A stretch of DNA of 64,000 bases from Ophiosphaerella korrae (taxonomy: Eukaryota; Ascomycota; Dothideomycetes; Pleosporales; Phaeosphaeriaceae), in the NCBI GenBank assembly GCA_028456385.1, contig JALNQF010000147.1:47820-111819 (forward strand), written 5' to 3'. A program made the position numbers and the translations under genes. Below, one piece after another: positions 10,732 to 21,569 of the stretch; position 1 is the first letter of the stretch, and each line of letters opens with the position of its first letter. Under the pieces are notes generated by a model. The model saw only the letters and a program-made list of their open reading frames with translations, did not search any database and had not been told where the DNA came from.

Positions 10732-11388
10732 TATACTTTGGGCGATTACGGAATTACATTCAATGATTCATTTGCTACAGCCACTATCCTGATTTAACAT
10801 AATAGATGGGGTACGTACTGATTCTCTGGCTGGTATGGTGGGTAGCCATGTCTGCCTTGAAGGATGCTTGCATAACGAGCTGACCAGTAATTCCACTGCA
10901 TTCAAAGTATATAATCAGGAAGACAGTAATTAATTGTTATGTATTTTTTAATTAGTTAAAAACAGCCTGCCCAACTAATTATATAAGCAATATTGCAAAA
11001 GCTTCATTAGCCTAGTAGCTAATGTGGCAAGCGCGATCGCGCTTTGAGGTTGATAAAGGGTACTATAGCAGCTAGGCTAAACATCTGCCCTATAGCTAAC
11101 ATTTGAAGCTTAGAAATTTTGTGTCTGCAAATAGTGCTCGACGGTTGTGTAGCTAAAAGGCAAGTCGCATATCACATCGTGACACTACTCTAGGAAGTTA
11201 TATGCAACAAGCCGTCCAATATCTGTTGAAGAGGCCGTTGCATAATCTAGGATATTTGCTTGTCGTCTGTGCAGGTCCGGTCTCAACTTGTCGTCTCGAT
11301 GTCTCGTAAGTTGAATGTAGTGATAGAGTCACTCTCATAGAAGGATGTAGGATGGATAGGTGCACCATTGAAGTCACGATGGCAGACT
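10732..11388. other. intergenic region between polymerase eta and the kinase pseudogene
   Basis: No convincing coding region. Composition is intermediate, with a locally AT-rich patch at 10920-11000. A perfect 16-bp palindrome, AAGCGCGATCGCGCTT, lies at 11029-11044. The two genes are convergent, so this should hold both 3' ends; I cannot pick polyadenylation signals with confidence. A small open frame on the - strand at 11198-11401 has no recognisable content. Confidence 0.5.
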
Positions 11389-11835
11389 TTAGCCAAGACA
11401 TTTAAATTGTTGCGATCTCAGCACGTCTATAGCGGTAGGTCTTCGCTTAAAATCGACGACGAACATATAGAGGAAAAAGTCCGAGAGCACTGGCAGTATA
11501 CCTATCTTTTCTAGCTCCTCCTCGAATGAAAGTGTTTCAAAACACTTCGGGTCAGTGGGGTGAACCGTCACTGAATCAGGAAAGAGTCTTTGCCATTGCC
11601 CACGATTGTAGCCAATGGCCTTGGGGCATGTCATTTGCGCCAAAAACAGCAGGGCAAATCCAGTCAAAAAGCTTTCTTTGTTAGTCTGAACACAAGCAAA
11701 ACCCGGCAGATTGGCTGACCGTGACAGCAAAAGCCTAGACGTCGGAGCAATGAAAGCAGCCTATTCCTGACCAGACCTCCGGAGCGCGCATTGTAAAAGG
11801 CTGAATGGGGTACTCATTGAAACCCTCCGGCTGCA

Positions 11836-11886
11836 CTATGTAGTGTTAGCATAATTGATTATATATGATTAGGACAAGGCAAATAC
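11836..11886 (-). other. intron in the kinase pseudogene (51 nt)
   Basis: GTATTTGCC donor, GCTAACAC branch-like site, ACATAG acceptor. Removing it joins KLGDLGL to MQPEGFNEY and leads in frame to RAPEVW. Confidence 0.85.
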
Positions 11887-11964
11887 TTAGTCCCAAGTCT
11901 CCAAGCTTCACCACTGGGAATGGTCCGTCGAGGCCAGAGATGAGAATGTTATCGTTCTTGATAT

Positions 11965-12016
11965 CTGATTTAATTAGTGTGCGTAAAGTATCCCGTCTTC
12001 AGAGGGCAGCGCGTAC
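11965..12016 (-). other. intron in the kinase pseudogene (52 nt)
   Basis: GTACGC donor, ACTAAT branch-like site, ATCAG acceptor. Removal restores the catalytic loop, LVHT joined to DIKNDNIL. Confidence 0.88.
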
Positions 12017-12616
12017 CTGTATGAACTAATTGCCGTGACTTCAAATCAGCAAGTGCCCCCAAAACTGCCTTAGAAATGCTCTTATGTAATACAGGATTTC
12101 ATCTGTACGGTTTGGAAACCACGCCTTTTAGAGTACAATCCATTCACTCAAAGGCCAGACAATAGGCACTCTCATTCGCCAAGATACTATGGGCATTGAT
12201 GGCGTCGTACATAGCTCGGAAATGCCAAGACGAGCGAATAGTAGGATCCATGTAACAACCATGCTCATGCTTCAGCATATCCAAAATTTTCTTCTCGGAA
12301 CTCGTCTTGATAATAGCCCTAGGAATGAAATCAATGGATGGGACTATATATGCGTCGTCTGATAGACCAACCATTTTCCTGGAAGTTGAGACTGAGCTCC
12401 TGGCATTATCTCGGCCTTGAAGACATCTGAACTTGCCGTGTGGTTGCCGACGAAGTATTTGTCCGATACGTAGCGCCATAATGGATGGAGAAGGTTGCTT
12501 GTCAAATAATAGATCTCTACAGTGGAGATAGATCTGGTCGTCTTATGAAAATATGAATGATGACCACTGTTGCGCACAGACTCTTCGCTTGGCTCGTGTT
12601 CCTTGGCATAAACCAC

Positions 12617-13560
12617 GTGAATCTCCTATGTAATCGATCCCAAATGAGACGGCAAAGTTCATGGCAAAGGCTTTCGCCTGGAGTTGAATTGAGCGGTCTT
12701 GTCTTCTACATAAAATTGTATCAGCAAAACTAGATGTCGATGGGGTCAGAATTGACAGAGTGTGGGAGGCAGCGGGGCCCCTTGCGGGCTCTAATGTGTC
12801 TGTGCGCGTGATGCACGCTGAACACCAAACTTGGGTCTAACCCACCTCTCTACAATACGCGATAACTCAGCCAATATGGACCCAATTCAAGATCCGATTG
12901 AAGAAATTGAATTGTGAGGGCCAGGAGAAGCTTTTGTTTATATAGAAGTTGCTGCTAAATTTAGTATTAAACGAATTATGCTGAGCCGAACAATCTGCAG
13001 CCTAACAAACTGTTATGGCCTGGATGCTAGGTGAGTAGTACTGAGGGCAAGCGGTTGATTCTTACAAAGGAGTGAGATTAAATAAGCAGGGGTGCTTGTC
13101 TTGTTAAACTAGCATTACAATAATCCTATCCTATATCTTAATCGTAATCTTCGTAGGAGAGTGTAACTACAATAAGCTTGTCAGATGAGGTGCGTGTGCC
13201 AGCGCAACGTTTACGAGCTGCTGCCAGAACTCTAGCGCGACGAGTGCTCGCACTCAACACTGCGCCAAGCTGAGATCGCAATCTCAACTCAGCTCATGGA
13301 TGGAGCTTGCGAGTTGGCTCACTTAGCTGGCTCATGAGCTTTAGATGACATTGGAGATCGGCGATGGCGATCGATCTACGATGCTAGTATGCGACTAGTG
13401 CGATACTAGCCTCGCCCCTAACCCAACAACAAAGCATCAGCTCAACGGCGGCGCATCCCTTAAACAGGAGAGCAATCCAACAAGGGCGGCCTTTGAGGCA
13501 CGAAAGTAATCAAAGAAACTCATGAAGGATATTAGAGGCAGCTAGAACGCAGATAATAGA
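12617..13560. other. non-coding or decayed remainder of the island
   Basis: Normal-composition DNA without a convincing gene. A 13-codon + strand ORF at 12876-12917, in good ATG context, reads MDPIQDPIEEIEL, resembling the first residues of some fungal kinase-like proteins; it then hits TGA. The stretch 13180-13440 has several short imperfect palindromes, for example arms GCTAGTAT and ATACTAGC around 13382-13409. I saw no tRNA or rRNA. Confidence 0.45.
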
Positions 13561-13730
13561 CAGAACAATCAATCCACTTAATTCCTACCTAAGTTTACTT
13601 AAGTTATCTATATCTATATCTATATAATAATAGACTATATTTATTTCTATAATATCCCCCTATACTACCTAAAATTAATAGTAAATTTTTTACTATACCT
13701 ACTACTACTTTGTCTTTAAATTTTAACTCT
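13561..13730 (-). repeat. possible LTR end and polypurine tract of an unidentified retroelement
   Basis: AT-rich DNA resumes here. CTATAATA followed by TCCCCCTATAC near 13650 looks, on the - strand, like a polypurine tract (GTATAGGGGGA) followed by an LTR start (TATTATAG). If so, an LTR runs leftwards from 13650 and the element interior to the right, including the inverted-repeat arm. I could not find the other LTR end. Confidence 0.35.
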
Positions 13731-13909
13731 ATATATATTACAAGTACTTTTCTATACAACTCTCAGCTAGCTATAAGCTAGCCCTAGGCTTACTACAAGT
13801 ATCCCTAGTATATATATATACTATTCTATACCTAGTATACCTATTCGGCATACTATACCTCTTTTAGAGTTACTTCTAGTCTAGTAGTATAGAGCCTAGC
13901 CTTATAATA
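13731..13909 (-). repeat. right arm of the inverted repeat flanking the gene island
   Basis: Inverted counterpart of 8095-8263 (plus 1263-1276). It retains more C and G than the left arm (for example CGGCATACTATACC against RIP-changed TA-rich sequence on the left), so it is less mutated. One frame on the - strand reads YxVxNSIYIYxGYLxxAxGxLIAS with only TAG or TAA gaps in both arms. This may be the remains of a transposon protein; I recognise no family. Confidence 0.85.
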
Positions 13910-13912
13910 TAG

Positions 13913-14060
13913 TATTATAGCTATAATAGAAGAAATTAATATAGAGCTAATTAGTCCTAGCTTAAGTACGAACAAAGTATAGGATAAGTAGAGTAATAAC
14001 TTAGATTAGGAAATAACGTATAACTAAGATACGTAAATAAGTAATTTATAGATATATATA
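13913..14060 (+). repeat. B-like LTR, 5' part only
   Basis: It starts TATTATAGCTATAATAGAAG and follows the first ~140 bases of the family-B LTR (CTAATTAGTCCTAGCTTAAG, then GGATAAGTAGAGTAATAAC), then diverges into the R1 repeat. No target duplication identified. Confidence 0.65.
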
Positions 14061-14078
14061 GTATATAAACTAAAGGAT

Positions 14079-14238
14079 TATAAAGTAGACTTTACGCAAG
14101 ATAGCTCTAGGAAGTATAGTAACTAATAGATTAAAAGAAAGTAAATAGTAGATAGAGAGCTAACTAAGAGAGAAGTATTAAAGCTATATATACTAGGCAA
14201 CTACTTAGTAAGCAAAGTAGTTACCTAGTAGCTAGTAA
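14079..14238 (+). repeat. R1 repeat, left part, interrupted by A2
   Basis: It starts TATAAAGTAGACTTTACGC and aligns with the R1 copy at 47115. It continues after A2 at 28111-28156, which ends ACTCCTTTATA. Total about 211 bp against 254 bp for the 47 kb copy. Confidence 0.6.
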
Positions 14239-14243
14239 ATCTT
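14239..14243. repeat. target-site duplication of A2, left copy (ATCTT)
   Basis: ATCTT, repeated exactly at 28106-28110 beyond the other A2 LTR. Confidence 0.93.
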
Positions 14244-14685
14244 TATTAAGTCCTTAGAACTAGTAAAGGTAACAAGGGTAAGTAGGCTTCTATAAGACGG
14301 GCGAGGTTAATAAACAAGTTAGTTACTTAACTTAATTAATAGTTAGCTCTTATTAGAGTATTACAAGGTATATAAGTATTAATAGGTAGATAAGAATCTA
14401 ATTAAAGTATTAGTCGTAATACTCTATTAAGATAAGAAGTAAAGAAGAGATTAAACACGATAGTCTATAAAGGTCTATTAACGTTCCTATATACTTACTA
14501 TCTAGCGTTTATTCCTAAGCGCTTACTCTAGAGCGTTCGCTCTAGAGCGCTTATTCTAGAGCGTTTACTCTAGAGCGTTTACTCTAGAGCGTTTACTACT
14601 AAATAGTTACGTATTCTACTACGCTGCATTACCTAGCCTAATCGCGTGTAATACAATAGCTTACTTACCGCTTAGTATTGTAATA
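14244..14685 (-). repeat. A2 3' LTR (442 bp)
   Basis: TATTAAGTCC at the left end, CTTAGTATTGTAATA at the right end. It is followed by CTATCCCCCTTTC, the complement of the polypurine tract, which fixes the orientation as minus. Confidence 0.93.
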
Positions 14686-14924
14686 CTATCCCCCTTTCTT
14701 ACGCTAAGTCTATCTTTAGGCCTAGGCCTCTATTAGCTAGGTCTAGCTTATAAGCGGTTTGCCCTACCTTCTAGTTAAAAACTATCTTACTATAATATTA
14801 CCTCCCTTATAGTCTTATAGACTTTATCTCTTATTAGAAATCCTTACTACAAACTATGTTTCTAAAACACTTTGTCTATATTACTCTCTCTTAGGTATTC
14901 CTTATTTTGTTATACTAGATTCTA

Positions 14925-15290
14925 CTCTAAAGTATACTAAGTATACTCGTATAGGGCGTCCCTATATTAGTATAACCTAGGAGTCTCTTAATTAAACTTA
15001 CAAAGAGTTCTATAAAAAGGTTAATAATAATAAAAAACTTCTTACTATTATTATTACCTATTTACTACGCAATAAAAAAATATTAAAATCTACTAAAGAG
15101 TATACTTGCTGTAAGGCCTTGTACCTAGCGTTAAAGTTAGAGTAAGAAGGTAATAAAGTCTTAGCGTAGGTTCTTAACTATTCTACTACTACTATTAATA
15201 TCGCCTCTTCTCCTACTATCTAGTCTACTATTAGCTTATTAGATAAGTTTATTATAACTAAGGGCGCTTTATAGGCTCTATATAGTTAGG
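14925..15290 (+). pseudogene. possible antisense ORF of family A, A2 copy
   Basis: Counterpart of 7060-7435 in A1. It reads FYKKVNNNKKLL, YLLRNKKILKSTKE, KALYLALKLE and LLDKFIITKGAL, with TAA or TAG gaps only. It lies on the strand opposite to A2 pol, between the chromodomain and the 3' LTR. Confidence 0.4.
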
Positions 15291-15429
15291 TTTATTATAG
15301 AACTTTCTTTTACTAATATATCTATTGTATCCTAGCTATAGCTTTGTATATCTTGTATATCCTAGTATATTATACTTACTTCTTACTTTCTTAAGTATTT
15401 ACTAACAATTCTATAGATTAGCTTTAGGT

Positions 15430-18400
15430 TCCTATATATTTTTACTTACTAGGTAGCCTTTCTATTTTACTAGCTACTCTTAGAGAAACTATATACTTTA
15501 GAAGGCGTCGCGTCCTATTTCTTAATATCCCTATAGGTCTTTAACTTTAAACTCGTCGTCCTCTTCTTTCTAATATTAGAATTGTTGCTATACTAGTATT
15601 TTTAACTTAGCTAGTTCTAGTAGGCTTACATAGAACTTAAGGTATACCTTAGTATCTTTAGGTAGTTCTAGTGTTTTTGTTACTAGCCTATTATCTTCTT
15701 TAACTAAAAATAGTCTAACTTTAACATAGTCTAGTCCTTTGCTAGGTTACTTTATTCGTAAATTCCTAGTATAAAGATATACTTTATCCCCTTCTTTTAG
15801 CTAAGGTACTATTTTTTATTTTTAATTAACATATAAAATACTTTGTTTCTAAGCTTCTTTTAGTTTTTTCTTTATCCTATTATAGAGTTCTCGTATATCT
15901 TCTATTCTAACTAATGCTACCTCTATCTTAGGTCCTAGTAGTATTCTCTTAAACAAATTAGAGTATATCCTGTAGTTTGCAAAATATAGTATTTTACTTA
16001 TTACTTCTAAGTACTTATTATTATACGCTAACTATACTATAAGTAATAGTAATACCTAATTATTTTACTTCTAGTTGCTATAAATCCTTAGGTATATCTT
16101 TAATATCCTATTAGTCTGTTCTATCTATCTATCTATCTATAGATAATAGGCTGTTAATAGCTTTCTTTTTGTCCCTATTACTACAAGCAGCGTTATCTAG
16201 TAATTAGACGTAAAAAGCTTGTCTCTATCGCTAATAATACTCTTTAGTATCTTATATCTTTGTATTAGCACGTCTAGTAGTACGTATCCTAGCTAATCTA
16301 CTATATAGTTGCTTTAGAATTTCTCTATCTTAGCGTATTTTGTAAATTAGTCTACAATTACTATTATTACATTATATCCTATTCCTATTACTAGGTCCTT
16401 TAATATTAGTAGTCCTATAATAAAGTCTATTACAACGTCTATCTATAGTTCTTCTAGTATCTTAATTACTTATATTTTTCTATAAGGTACATATATCTCG
16501 TGCTTATTCTTCTAGTAATCTACGCATTCCTTAACAAACTACGTTACTTTCTCTTTTATCTTACTAAATCTATAGTTCCTCTAGATTAGTTCTATAGTTT
16601 GTGCGATCCCTAAGTACTTATATACTAGGTTGTTATAGTATTATTATATAATTACTTCCTATAATTCTTCTAGAACCTTGTTTATAATCTTAACTAGGTT
16701 ATTAATCTCTTACTCCTCTACTAGTTGTGTATTTAGTACTAGGTATCCTTATCTATTATTCTAGAGTATAGCTTCTTCTACTACTTATCTCTTCTCTACA
16801 ATATTATATCTTTAGCTAAGTGCGTCTACTTAGCTATTTTCCTTACCTAGTATATACTAAATCTTAAATTTGTACTGTCCTAGCTATTCTAACTATTATA
16901 TCTATCTATCTTTTAACTTCTTACTTATTAGGAAGTATATTAGGTTCTTGTAATCTATCTTAATAATTACTTCTATCGCACTTTTAGTATATACTCTCTA
17001 ATATTTAAGCGTATTAACTATCGCAAGTAGCTCCTTATTATATACATTGTATTTTTCCTCTTACTCTATAAACTTCCCTAAATAGTATATAATTAGATAC
17101 TATTTCCCTTTATACTCTTATAGCGCTATTACTCTATAAGCTAGATTAGATATATCTATCTTAATTACTAAGGTCTTATTACTATAAAATTGCTTTAAAA
17201 CTAGTAGTATAATATAAGCTTACTTAAGTTCCTTATAAGCTTGTTTCTACTCTACTCTCTATTCCTATATTATATCTTTTCTTATAAGCTTTGTAAGTAG
17301 TAGTACCTTCTTTAAAAATCTCTCTACAAAGTATTAGTTAAAGTTAATAAATCCTAGGAACGATTATACGTCCTTAACTATCTTAGGTTCCTTCTATTCT
17401 TCTACTACTTTAATCTTTTCTTAGCTTATCTTAACTTTGTTAATACCTATTATATATCCTAGAAACTCTACTTCTATCTTATACTATTCGCACTTTTCTA
17501 GCTTTAGTCGTAGGTTATATTAGTCTAAGTACTATAGTACTATTATTACTTACTCTACGTACTCGCCTTCTTCTTTAGAATATATTAGTATATCGTCTAA
17601 GTAGGCTATAATAAACTTATCTAAGTATTCTTATAATATATTGTTAATTAGTCTTTAGAACGTTACTAGTATATTTATTAGTCTAAAGGGCATTACTATA
17701 TATTTATAATATCTATAGCGTGTTTAGAATACTATTTTCTACTCTTTACCTGCCTTAATTCGTATTAGGTAGTATCTATCCTTTAGGTCTAGCTTCGTAA
17801 AAATCTTTACTCTACTTAGCCTATCTTAGAGTTTGTCTATATTTAGTAGTAGGTATTAGTCCTTTACTATAATATTGTTTAGCTTTTAGTAGTCTACGTA
17901 TATCCTTAGTAGTCTCTTCTTCTTTAGTATAAAGAGAATTAGGAATCCTACTAATAATAAGGATTCTTATATATATCCTTTCTTTAGGTCTTAGTTTAGT
18001 CTTTCTTAGAGTATTACTAATTTACTCTCTATTAATTAGTAAATAGGCCTAAAAGGTAGCTCCTTTCCTTCCTATAACTTAATCGTGTAGTCCTAGGGTT
18101 AGTGCTTAGGCAATACTAGTGTATCTATCTCTTCTACAAATAAGTAGCTAAACTTCTTATATTATTCTAGGATCTTAGGAGTTACGTGTTACTCCTCTAC
18201 TCCTACTTCTTAGCCTAGTGCCCTACTAGTACTTATAGAGTTACTTATTTTCTCTTAATAAGTTACTATTAAAGCTACTATCTTGTATAGTACTTTCTTA
18301 TCTACTATTAAACGCTACTAATATATAAGCTTAGATCTACGTACGTCTTTGTAGTCGTTAAACAAGAGGTTCTAGTTTTTCTAATTAACTCTAGGATTAA

Positions 18401-20425
18401 ACTCTTATAGCTATAAGAGTCCTAGTATAACGTCTTTGTTAGTTAAAACTAATACGTCTAGGGTAATCCTTATACTATATCCTTAAATAATAATCTCTAT
18501 AGTTACTTTATTACTAACTATTAGGTTTCCTAGTATTAGTTATCTATTCGCGATATAGATTAGATATAGTATCTTCTTTACTTATAGTTTAAGTCCTACT
18601 CGTTCTACTACTTTAAGTATAATTAGGTTTATAAATAACCCTAAATCTACTAATACTTTTATTTCTTCTCCTCCTATCTTTACTAGGAGTTTAATAAGTC
18701 TTTTAGCGTTAATAGCGTTATAGCTTCTAGATATATATCTAGTGTTAGCTATTTACCTAAAAAAGACTTAATCTTATAATCTTTATTCGTCTTTCGCTAA
18801 AATCTTTATAGTATCTTAATCTCTTTATAGTATTTACACTTTTCTAGCGTATAGGTTTACTAAAACAAGTTAATATATTAGTTATTTATAAGTATCTTAC
18901 TTGTATTTGTATCTTCTTTAGTTATACCTAGAAAGTACTTAGCTTTCTACTTATCCTATAGGTGTTGTTTATATTTATTGTTTATGCACTCTTCCTAGTT
19001 CTATTTATATCTAGATCTCCTATAAGGGAAATATCTAGATCCTATCTTATTAGAATAGTAGGTAAGGTAGTTATTATAGTAACATCCTATCTATAATAGT
19101 AGTAGATAGTTTAAGTTACGTAAGTATAGCTAGTATTATAGTTCTTGTATTAATACTAGATCTATAATAATTAGCGCCTAATTATTGTTTACGTATAATA
19201 GTTTATATTATTAGGTCTACTCTACTTTGTATATCTAGCGTTCCTTGTCTTACTATTCTTTTACTAAGTAGTAGCTATCTACTAGTCCCTAGATTTCTTT
19301 TACAAATCTATCTTATACTTTAGTATTCTCTTACCTTAGCTCTAGTATTCTAGGTACTATTTTGTATTTAGAGGTCTTAGGCTCTTAGTTTTCTTTCCTA
19401 TTCTCGTCCTAGGCTGTATATACCCGCCTTCCTAGATATAGCGTCGTCTTACGCCTATACCCTACCCTTCTTTAGTATAGCTAAAGGTATTCTAAGGTGT
19501 CTATCCTAGCGTACTTCTACTTTAGCTAATACCTCTTTACGTAGCTTTGCTCTCCTAGTAGTATATTTATAGCTTCTACCTTATCGTCTATTATAAGGTT
19601 ACTTAGCTTTATAGCAATCCTATAGTAGTTATATCTCTTGCTTATATTCTACTACTAGAGGTTTGTAGTCTTGTAATCTCTCTTCTCCTAGCTTCTTCTA
19701 AAGATTACTTCTTATTCTTTTTCTCTATCTTTATCTTACCTCTTAAGTATATTAATTTATTGTATAATCTTATTCTTTACTTAGTAATTCTTCGCTAGGT
19801 ACTCTATTTTACTATACTTGTAGTATTTTTAGCTTTCTACTCTCTTAGGGTTCTTGTAGTAATAGTATTCTTTTTTTTCTAAGTTTACGTTGTTAATATA
19901 TATCTCGTCTAGCCTAAAGTATCTATAGCTACTCTAAACTTACTTATTCTTATATTAGTACTTATACTTAGGTTTATACTTCTTATTATCTATACGTAGT
20001 ACTCTACTATTCTTAGCTTCTACTATATATTTGTATATATAGTTATTAACTTAGATTACTTCTTCTATTAAGTCTTCTAACGTCTTAATTGTAGCTCTAC
20101 TACGTATTAGCTCGCCTTAAATATTACTCTTAAGTCTCTATTAAAATATCCTTATTAATAACTTATTATTCTATTCTATTTATATTACGTAGCTTTAGAA
20201 TTTGTTAGTATAGTCTACTACTACCTTGTATTATTATAGCTACTACATCGCGCACTTTACTACTACTATCTTATTTACTAGTAGAAAGGCTTATTATACT
20301 TTGTCTTTAAACTTAATCTATTCTTTAAATATCTTATTATAGTTGTTATTATTATTATTAAAGTACTTCTTAAAGTATAGCGTAACCTATTTCTCTACCT
20401 TACTCCTTATATAAGATAATACAAA
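15430..20425 (-). pseudogene. A2 gag-pol region
   Basis: Read leftwards from the B insertion: gag with the zinc knuckle (about 19780-19860), protease (about 18630-18700), RT (about 17500-18080, YLDD complement at 17592-17603), RNase H (about 17010-17170), integrase (about 15650-16680) and chromodomain (about 15430-15540). It matches A1 position for position. Stops are frequent, almost all TAA or TAG, as expected from RIP. The 5' leader continues beyond B at 27475-27663. Confidence 0.87.
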
Positions 20426-20430
20426 CATAG
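20426..20430. repeat. target-site duplication of B, left copy (CATAG)
   Basis: CATAG here, TATAG at 27470-27474: one C-to-T difference in a CpA, as RIP would produce after insertion. Confidence 0.85.
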
Positions 20431-20859
20431 TATAATAGGCCTCCTATTATTAACTATAGGTACCTATCTTAAAAGGGTTAGTAGATTATAAAGTAATAAC
20501 AAAAGTTCGTATAGAGATCTATAATAACTATAAATAATAGAAGATATTTTGTAACTATCTTGTATTAGCATTCTATAGTTAAAGGATTGAATTACTAATA
20601 CTATTCTAACAATACGCATCCTACTAACTATATACTCGTCGTAATCTATAATCTATAGCTACTAAGATTAATAGATTATAGATTATCCTAATCTATAATC
20701 TATAGCTGCTAAGAGTCTATAGATTATAGATTAGTCTACGTGTCCTAGTTGTGTATTGTTTCCTAATTAAGATTATTACTCTGCTCGTCCTATACTTCGT
20801 TAGCAACTAAGTTAAGACTAATTAGTTCTATCTTAATTTCTTCTATTACACCTATAACA
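20431..20859 (-). repeat. B 3' LTR (429 bp)
   Basis: Left end TATAATAGGCC (TG RIP-changed to TA in the plus view), right end CCTATAACA. It contains repeated AATCTATAATCTATAG and ATAGATTATAGATTA blocks (about 20640-20740) that can fold back on each other. Confidence 0.92.
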
Positions 20860-20869
20860 CTATCTCCTC

Positions 20870-21560
20870 TTCTAGGCGGGCCCTAGTTTTCCTATCTTAG
20901 AGTTAAAGTTATTAGTCTAGTTTCTTTATTAATATAGAGTTCTTTATCCTCCCTTATAACTATTTTATCTATACGTTGTCGCTACCTTCTTGTAGATTGC
21001 GTACTACGTAATAGTGTTAAAATATTTCCTTATTCTTGTTGTGCTTCTCCTAAATTAAATCCTAAATCCTTTCCTTATATTATTTCTACGAACGATAGTA
21101 GGGCTTATAAAGTATATATTCGTGCGAATATACGTAGTTCTTATAACGTATCTAGTGTTTCTCTTTCTAAGTATACGTTTATTATACTTATTCTTGCGTC
21201 TAGGCTTAATAATAATAGGGAAAGCTATTAACTAGACTTAAGAGAAATTACTATCTTAAATTGTAGAGGCTAAAGCTAAGCGTAAGCGTATCTAGGAGCT
21301 TGCGTAGAGTAAGCTAGTAGAGAATTAAGCTCGTCTCTCTTGTCTTTATAAGATAAAAGTGCTAAATAATAAGAAATTAGTTATATAGTTAGTAGCTCTA
21401 GAAGCTAAGCTAGACTTAGATAAGGTATTTAGTGTTGCTATAGTAGGTCCTGTGTTAGGCGCTCTTATCGCCTCTCTATCTAGCGATAGTAATATTAGTT
21501 CTCTTAGTTTGCTACTAGGCGTTCTAGAGGGTTTTAACTTTAGAAGTCCTCTAGTTTCTT
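20870..21560 (+). pseudogene. possible antisense ORF between B chromodomain and 3' LTR
   Basis: On the strand opposite to pol, two protein-like blocks lie in tandem. An S/T-rich block near 21070-21240 reads ISTNDSRAYKVYIRANIRSS and LASRLNNNRESY. A charged, coiled-coil-like block at about 21265-21560 reads EAKAKRKRI, then LSCLYKIKVLNNKKLV, then ALEAKLDLDKVFS, then SSLSLLLGVLEGFNFRSPLV. The frame changes between them, so an intron or two genes are possible. The charged block recurs in C (29640-29930), F (41830-42120) and H (54320-54600). It recalls basic, coiled-coil hypothetical proteins common in fungal genomes, but this is from memory. Confidence 0.45.
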
Positions 21561-21569
21561 AAGGTAATT

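Larger units (their letters stand above)
11389..12616 (-). pseudogene. protein-kinase-like gene, disabled
   Basis: A eukaryotic protein kinase fold is readable in pieces on the - strand. The N-lobe with a glycine-loop-like NHTASSDVFKAE lies at about 12410-12450. Then come IIKTSSEKKILDMLKHE, the catalytic loop HTDIKNDNIL (aspartate, lysine and asparagine kept) across an intron, DLG replacing DFG, RAPEVW (the APE motif) near 11790, and a C-lobe ending VVDFKRRPTAIDVLRS before a stop at 11389-11391. Breaks: a TAG in the N-lobe frame at 12344-12346 requiring a frame change, TGA at 12144-12146 and 12099-12101, TAG at 11735-11737 inside SDV-AFAV, and another frame change between about 11700 and 11735. 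The motif order resembles the expanded fungal serine/threonine kinase-like families. The 5' limit is uncertain. Confidence 0.8.

Noticed and set aside
11198..11388. Extra exon of the kinase gene or a small gene on the - strand
   Set aside because: The kinase reading ends naturally at the stop at 11389-11391, and the downstream frame has no recognisable motif.
8346..13560. Gene island as a Starship or other large cargo transposon
   Set aside because: No tyrosine-recombinase captain gene is visible, and the inverted arms are not typical of those elements.
16115..16142. CTAT microsatellite (also near 6195 and 62280)
   Set aside because: It encodes the conserved PQTDGQTER-like tract of the family-A integrase and recurs at the same place in all copies, so it is not an independent satellite.
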